A stretch of DNA of 64,000 nucleotides, taken from contig NZ_JAJISD010000014.1 in the NCBI RefSeq assembly GCF_020880995.1, forward strand, positions 62,001 to 126,000, written 5' to 3'. The translations under genes were made by a program, and so were the position numbers. The notes beneath the pieces are model-generated. The model was not told where the DNA came from, did no database searches, and was given only the letters and a program-made list of their open reading frames with translations. This document shows positions 59,527 to 64,000 of the stretch, piece after piece; the first letter of the stretch is position 1, and each line of letters starts with the position of its first letter. The DNA is from Reyranella aquatilis (lineage in GTDB: Bacteria; Pseudomonadota; Alphaproteobacteria; Reyranellales; Reyranellaceae).

Positions 59527-60567
59527 TCAGAACCTCACGTTCAGCCGCACGCTGCCCGACCACGACGACAGGGCGTAGCGGCCGATCGAGTTGTAGCCGG
59601 CGTCGACCGACGCCCAGATCGTGTCGTTGAGCGGGACGGTCGCGCCGGCGCCCACGGTGCCGCCGGTGTAGCCGTTGACCCAGCTGCCGGTGGGCAGGCT
59701 GAAATCGTGCTCGAGGGTGGCGCGGACATAGGGCTGCCACTTGTCGAGCGGCAGGCTGATGAAGCCGCCGACCGAGCCGCGGGTCAGCGAGGTCGACTGG
59801 CCGGGCACGACGACGAGGTTGCTGTCGGTGTAGCCGAAGCTGTTGATCGGCGAGTAGAGGATCGAGACCATCGGCGCGAGCACCACGGCGCCCACCTTGT
59901 AGTAGCCGTTCAGCCCGCCCTGGAAGTTCCACTGGCTGCTGCCGTAGGTGGCGCGATAGTTGAAGCCCGAGTTGGTCATCGAGTTCGTGCCGCCGCTGTA
60001 GCCCGCCATCGCCGAGACGTTCCAGTTCTCGTCGAGCTGGTAGCCGGCATAGGCGGTGACGCCGAAGGTCGAGTTGGTCGAGGCGAAGCCGCCGGTCAGC
60101 GTGCCGTCGGAGCCCTGCCAGGCGCCGCTGACGCCGAACAGGAACTTGGGCGTGATCTGCTTCTGCACGCCGAGCTGCGCGCCGTAGCTGCCGATCGTGT
60201 AGCCGCCGACGCCCACGCTGTTGACGCTCTGGCCGCCGCCGGTCTGGGCCCAGACCTGCCAGCTCATCGGATCGTCGCCGGCGGATACGCCGCTGTGCAG
60301 CGGCGCGAGGTCGGCCGTGCGGCGCGGGCCGGCCAGCACCGGCCCGGCCAGCGTCTGCTGGATCACCGCGCTGATGCCCGGCAGCGTGACATAGGCCGTC
60401 GTGTTGGCCTGGCTCTGGACACCGCTGTTGACCGCCGTCGACTGCGACGTGGCCGAGGGCGAGGCCGGCGCGACGGTGACCGTCTGCGGCGCGAGCTGCG
60501 CCTGCGCGGGGGCGGCCAGCAGCGCGCCCGAGGCGAGGGTGGAGAGCGCGATCAGTTTCTTCTTCAT
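59527..60567 (-). CDS. Autotransporter-type outer-membrane beta-barrel protein
   Basis: This 346-residue protein starts MKKKLIALSTLASGALLAAP (signal cleaved near AQAQ); AGGACA precedes the ATG at 60567. From about residue 95 it shows alternating amphipathic strands (WQVWAQTGGGQSVNSVGVG, GYTIGSYGAQLGVQK, VGGFISLPLDKWQPYVRATLE), and it ends SVRLNVRF with the terminal Phe of outer-membrane barrels. Only about 70 residues precede the barrel, so it has a minimal passenger and may serve as a pore or anchor for the neighbouring secreted proteins. It is eight bases downstream of the 60576 gene. Confidence 0.88.
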   Translation of the reverse strand: MKKKLIALSTLASGALLAAPAQAQLAPQTVTVAPASPSATSQSTAVNSGVQSQANTTAYVTLPGISAVIQQTLAGPVLAGPRRTADLAPLHSGVSAGDDPMSWQVWAQTGGGQSVNSVGVGGYTIGSYGAQLGVQKQITPKFLFGVSGAWQGSDGTLTGGFASTNSTFGVTAYAGYQLDENWNVSAMAGYSGGTNSMTNSGFNYRATYGSSQWNFQGGLNGYYKVGAVVLAPMVSILYSPINSFGYTDSNLVVVPGQSTSLTRGSVGGFISLPLDKWQPYVRATLEHDFSLPTGSWVNGYTGGTVGAGATVPLNDTIWASVDAGYNSIGRYALSSWSGSVRLNVRF

Positions 60568-60575
60568 CTTGTGTC

Positions 60576-62120
60576 CTATGGTTGCTTCTTCTTGGGGCCG
60601 AGGAAAAGAATGCGGCCGACCGCCTCGCGGTCGACGCTGGCGGCGGCGATCGGCTTGCCGTCGCGCTTGACGTCGGTGATCGGCGTGCCGTCGCCCCAGT
60701 CCACGAGGGCGCCACTGCCGTCCTTCGCCATGCTGATGCGCACGCGCAGCGTCTGCGCCGTGGTGTCGGGCGCATAGATGTGTTCGACGAGATGCAGACG
60801 GTCCTTCTCGCCGACGCGCGGCGGCCGCCCGCCGGCATTGATCGCCTCGACGGCGGCGCGCGGCTCGACCGGCAGCAGCAGCGCCACCTTGACCGGCGGC
60901 CGCGGCGGCTCGGCGATCGGCAGGCCCAGCCTGATCTCGCGGATGCCCGGCCGCAGCGGACCGACGTCGAAGGTGCCCTTCTCGCCGGTCTGGGGCGGGG
61001 GCGGATCGTCCTTGGGCGGATCTTCCCAGGGCGGACGGTCGCGCGGCGGATCGTCCTTCGGCGGATCGTCGAGCTCGACGATCTCGATGAAGGGATCGTC
61101 GGGCGGCGGGTCGCCCTCGGGGAGGATCTCGGTCCACGGATCGTCCATCGGCGGCGGATCGGAATCGGGTGGCGGCTCGCAGTGCCACCACGGGGTGCAG
61201 GGATCCATCTGGATGAATCCCATCTTCTCGAACTTGCGAACGAACGAGACCGTGCCGATCGTGTCGACGGGGCCGCGCCCGCCGCCGACATTGACCGGCC
61301 AGCCGTCGCGCACCGTGTCGACCGGCGGCGTGCCGTCGCCCCAGTCGACGATGGTGCCGCCGCCGTTGCGCGGCACGGTGATGCGGGCGCGGATGTCCTT
61401 CTTCGGATCGGGCCGCACATAGGTGTGGACCACGAGATTGCCGCGCGGCCCGGCGCCGGGCGCGGCCGGAACGACCAGGCTGACGGTCACGCTGGGCAGG
61501 CGCTTCGTGCCGGTGGGCAGCGCGCGCTGCAGGTCGGCGAGCGGGAGCGCGAGGTCACGCACGCCGGGCGCGAGCGTGCCCAGCGAGAACTGGCCCTTGC
61601 CGTCGGTGCGGACCTGCGTGCGGTTGCCGCCCTTGTCGTCGGTGGCGACCAGCGGCACGTCGCGCGCCGGCTGCAGGCCACGGGTCGCCGAGCCGAGCGC
61701 CGCCGTCCGATCGACGGAGGGCACGGCCGGTGCGGCGGCCGGCGGACTGCCCGTCGCTGTCGTCGCCGTCGCGGGCGGGCGGTCGCGCGGCACCGGCTGG
61801 ACGGGTGTTGACGGGACGGGCGCGGGCGCGACCTGCGGTTGAGGCGCGACGTCGCTGCCGGAGGCCGAGCCGGTGCGCGGCGCGGGCCCGGCCGGCGCGC
61901 CGGGCTGCAGGCCGGGCGCCGGCGGCGCCATGACCGGCGGCGGTATCGGTGGCGGAGGCGGCGGTGCCACGCGCGGTTGTGGCGTCATCGCGCCGCCGCC
62001 GGGCCCCATCGGGCCCTGCGACGCGGCGGGATACGACAACGACAGGAGCAGGGCCGCGGACAAGGCCACAGTTTTCACGCCCCGTTCGCGTGCGCGTCGC
62101 GCACCGACTCCGTTCCGCAT
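60576..62120 (-). CDS. Exported proline-rich protein with two WGDG domains (surface cluster)
   Basis: This is 514 residues; the start MRNGVGARRARERGVKTVAL is supported by GGGGGAG at the right distance, with signal cleavage near AASQG. It begins with the cluster signature QGPMGPGGGAMTPQPRVAPP, then a long Pro/Ala linker. There are two related units with VDWGDGTPPVDTVRDGWPV and VDWGDGTPITDVKRDGKPI, separated by an acidic Asp/Pro stretch (many PPKDDPP) and the Cys pair region PCTPWWHCEPPP. WGDG resembles the PKD-type beta-sandwich motif. It is likely an extracellular structural or binding protein, and heads the barrel-containing operon. Confidence 0.8.
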   Translation of the reverse strand: MRNGVGARRARERGVKTVALSAALLLSLSYPAASQGPMGPGGGAMTPQPRVAPPPPPPIPPPVMAPPAPGLQPGAPAGPAPRTGSASGSDVAPQPQVAPAPVPSTPVQPVPRDRPPATATTATGSPPAAAPAVPSVDRTAALGSATRGLQPARDVPLVATDDKGGNRTQVRTDGKGQFSLGTLAPGVRDLALPLADLQRALPTGTKRLPSVTVSLVVPAAPGAGPRGNLVVHTYVRPDPKKDIRARITVPRNGGGTIVDWGDGTPPVDTVRDGWPVNVGGGRGPVDTIGTVSFVRKFEKMGFIQMDPCTPWWHCEPPPDSDPPPMDDPWTEILPEGDPPPDDPFIEIVELDDPPKDDPPRDRPPWEDPPKDDPPPPQTGEKGTFDVGPLRPGIREIRLGLPIAEPPRPPVKVALLLPVEPRAAVEAINAGGRPPRVGEKDRLHLVEHIYAPDTTAQTLRVRISMAKDGSGALVDWGDGTPITDVKRDGKPIAAASVDREAVGRILFLGPKKKQP

Positions 62121-62315
62121 GAAAGCTCTCCCCCAAGCCAGCAAAACCGACTCTCCCGGAAGCATCCTTACACACGGAATGAATGTGCACAAGAACTGCG
62201 CGCAATTGCGGCGTGCATGCAATTTAGCGAGGCGTCGCCGTGATGCGTGGGAGCGGAGCCGAGCGAAGTCCATCTCGCGCCACCGGAGCCAAAGCGATCG
62301 CCCACGAGGCAGACG

Positions 62316-62406
62316 TCCCTCGCTCACGCTCGGGATGACAGTTTTGCTGGGATTCGCGCGGCGCGCCGATCAAGCAAGAGGTGTCATGCCGAGCATGAGC
62401 GAGGGA
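62316..62406. repeat. Interspersed palindromic element, type 2, intact copy
   Basis: Left arm 62316-62340 and right arm 62382-62406 are 25-base inverted repeats with two mismatches. The left arm is identical to 47808-47832. It lies in the 366-base gap 62121-62486 between two surface-cluster genes; nothing else is recognised in that gap apart from the upstream ribosome-binding region. Confidence 0.85.
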
Positions 62407-62486
62407 ACCTTCGCTTTCTTCACAACGCCAACCACCACGGATACTCGCCGCGAACAGAGTGGAGAGGCTGCTCCGTCCTCCGCGCG

Positions 62487-63344
62487 TTACTTGAAGGTGT
62501 ACCTCCCGCCGCCCGTGCCGCCGACACCGTTGACCGGTGTCTGGCCGGAGTTGGTCTGGAACTTGAGCATGACCGTGTCGCTGGCCTTGGCGACCGTGAA
62601 GGTCCCGGTCGAGCTGCCGACCGGGAAGTCGGTGCGCGAGGCCGGCGTGCCATTGACGAAGACCGTCATGCTCAGCGTGCCCCCGCCGGACAGTTTCGGC
62701 AGCGCGACGTCGTAGGTGCCCGGTTCCAACTGCCTGAACGTCGTCTGCCCGTCGCCACCGGTGGTCTGTTTGATGGCGTTGCCGGCAGGCTTCTTCTGCA
62801 CCACGACGTCGATGCCCGGGATCGGGTTGTTCGAATAGTTGGGCTGCGGCTTCGCGGGACCGGTCGGTGCGCCGGTCGTTCTCGAATACTGCGCGTCAAC
62901 GGTCGCTGTATCACTTTCAGAGTTGTTGATGACACGGATGGTCTTCTGCGGGCCGCTCGTACCGCCGGTCGAGCTTCCGCCGGACGTCGTGAGCTTCTTG
63001 ATGTCCGTCTGGGCATCCTGATCGATGTGATCGCGGTTGGAGTTGCTGGTCGCGCTGCGCGTCTGCGGCTGCGGGACGGGCTGGTTGACCGAGGGAGCGA
63101 CGACCGGCATCTGCGGCACCTGGGGCGCGACGACCGGCGCCTGCGGCGTGATGGTGGGCGCCTGCGGGGCGGCCGGTGCGACGCGAGGCTGGGGCGTCAT
63201 CGCACCGCCACCCGGTCCCATCGCGCCCTGCGACAGCGCGGGCGACGCGGCCAGAACGAGGCTCATGGCCAGCAGCGTCGATACGGTGCCGGCGACACGC
63301 CGCACCCGCGGCGCGGTCCGAACAGTCCGATCATTCATGCGCAT
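62487..63344 (-). CDS. Exported proline-rich protein with NNPIPGIDVVVQK unit (surface cluster)
   Basis: This 285-residue protein starts at MRMNDRTVRTAPRVRRVAGT, with GGGGGAGG before the ATG at 63344 and signal cleavage near ALSQG. It has the same QGAMGPGGGAMTPQPRVAP opening as the 60576 gene. A Pro/Val/Gln-rich linker is followed by NYSNNPIPGIDVVVQKKPAG, then GGDGQTTFRQLEPGTYDVAL, a carboxypeptidase-regulatory-like beta unit also present in the 57332 protein. It is shorter than its relatives and lacks WGDG. It is probably secreted and co-functional with them, though an intergenic repeat separates it from their operon. Confidence 0.78.
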   Translation of the reverse strand: MRMNDRTVRTAPRVRRVAGTVSTLLAMSLVLAASPALSQGAMGPGGGAMTPQPRVAPAAPQAPTITPQAPVVAPQVPQMPVVAPSVNQPVPQPQTRSATSNSNRDHIDQDAQTDIKKLTTSGGSSTGGTSGPQKTIRVINNSESDTATVDAQYSRTTGAPTGPAKPQPNYSNNPIPGIDVVVQKKPAGNAIKQTTGGDGQTTFRQLEPGTYDVALPKLSGGGTLSMTVFVNGTPASRTDFPVGSSTGTFTVAKASDTVMLKFQTNSGQTPVNGVGGTGGGRYTFK

Positions 63345-63623
63345 CGCAGCCTCCCCCGTTGGATCGACGGTCAGGACCGCAGGGATTTTCGAGGGAGGGA
63401 GGGTCAACCGCCGACGGCCGACTTCCCAGGGCATCGAAGTCGCTACGGTACGCTAGCCAACGGATATGTTTTTTCATATTTCGTGAAACTGCACAAGACA
63501 GGCAACGGCAGCCGATCGCCGACTGGGCGACCGGCTGCGCGAGAGGCGCGCCCTTCTCGGCGACCCGGAGATCCTGCGCCGCGCCGAGGAGCCCTGCGAG
63601 GCGGTGAAGGCCGCGGTCCGGGC

Positions 63624-64000
63624 CTACGTCGCGGGCCGTCCGGACTGAAACCCAACGTCGGAAGTCGGACCGACAGCGGCCGTGTCGCCCGACAGGGCCT
63701 GCAGCACGGGTCTCGATTCGAGCCACTTGCGAGCCGAGGCCGCGTCCCGCACCACCTTGATGGGCCGCCGCGCGACGGCGAGGATGCCGAGCAGACGCGA
63801 CAGCGCGACGGCCTGTTCGTCGCGCAGCACGAGCGCCAGAGGCCCCAGAGCGGTGTCCTGGAGAGTCCTCAGCCGGACGCCGAGCGTCATCATCTCGTCC
63901 TCCGACAGGCTGAGATCGGCGCTCTCCGCATCGAACAGCTTGCGGTAGTGGAGCGCGCCCGAGGTCGCGGCCGCGTCGAGCATGCGCTGCAGGTCGGCGA
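63624..64000 (-). CDS. MPLHW-family protein, copy C (partial, runs off window)
   Basis: The visible 124 residues continue past the window end; ADLQR precedes the first Met. LHYRKLFDAESADLSLSEDE, GVRLRTL, GPLALVLRDEQAVALSRLLG and RRPIKVV align with copies A and B. It lacks the N-terminal MPLHW strand only because the window stops. It is the third copy, again alone and not in an obvious operon. Confidence 0.68.
   Translation of the reverse strand, partial: ADLQRMLDAAATSGALHYRKLFDAESADLSLSEDEMMTLGVRLRTLQDTALGPLALVLRDEQAVALSRLLGILAVARRPIKVVRDAASARKWLESRPVLQALSGDTAAVGPTSDVGFQSGRPAT

Noticed and set aside
59489..61420. Open frame extending the surface protein by 644 codons upstream
   Set aside because: It runs out of frame through the barrel and proline-rich genes, has no signal peptide at its start, and its composition is that of a GC-rich shadow; the ATG at 59488 has both a ribosome-binding site and a signal peptide.
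63490..63648. Plus-strand frame ending RAYVAGRPD
   Set aside because: The frame looks protein-like (DRLRERRALLGDPEILRRAE) but has no ATG or GTG start with a ribosome-binding site before an upstream stop; it could be a gene remnant but is not supported as a gene.

Overview
This window is high-GC chromosomal DNA from an alphaproteobacterium. Supporting signs are the dense coding on both strands, an alphaproteobacterial-type RpoH promoter with a ROSE-like RNA thermometer before a small heat-shock gene, rhizobia-like intergenic palindromes, and small-protein families typical of that class. A Reyranella- or Rhizobiales-like soil or water bacterium is a guess; no marker gene fixes the genus. No rRNA, tRNA, integrase, transposase or CRISPR array was recognised. 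No database search was run: families are named from motifs I can read.

Region by region: 1-4.3 kb holds the end of a radical-SAM gene, a periplasmic unknown, an AraC regulator, the first of three dispersed MPLHW-type paralogues, and a Cys/His-rich exported protein behind nsrR. From 4.3-5.9 kb an nsrR-type repressor faces a truncated haemoglobin, alternative oxidase and DUF1971 operon across two palindromic operators: a nitric-oxide/respiratory-stress module. From 6.9-16 kb lie three tandem sedolisin (S53) proteases, each ending in a DUF4114-type domain. From 16-21.7 kb are small genes, a PHB-depolymerase-type esterase flanked by two paralogous membrane proteins, an orphan groEL and a Crp/Fnr regulator. 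A GAF histidine kinase (21.8-22.9 kb) precedes a large arsenic island (23-33.6 kb): acr3, an ArsR-ArsC fusion, GAPDH with arsJ, arsA without arsD, a second arsR, a flavoprotein with a Cys-rich tail, and two MFS transporters.

From 33.6-41 kb are a TRAP binding protein, a PRC-barrel protein, receiver proteins including a receiver/PIG-L fusion, hsp20 with its thermometer, and small genes. From 40.2-45.3 kb a LysR regulator faces dabB-dabA, an energy-coupled inorganic-carbon uptake pump. From 45.6-47.6 kb an A/T-richer pair (DUF3800 and an unknown) adjoins a compact promoter, micro-ORF, hairpin and terminator unit. From 48-56 kb is mixed metabolism and repair: an M81 peptidase with its peptide-binding protein, an SGNH-like protein, a histone-H1-like protein, a divergent SRAP protein, a methyltransferase and a YccF protein.

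From 56.5-63.4 kb is a minus-strand cluster of three exported proline-rich proteins that share WGDG and NNPIPGIDVVVQK motifs, together with an autotransporter-type beta-barrel and a lipoprotein hydrolase. This is the best candidate here for an undescribed cell-surface system. The window ends inside a third MPLHW-family gene. The clearest functional units are the NO module, the arsenic island, the DAB carbon pump and the surface cluster.
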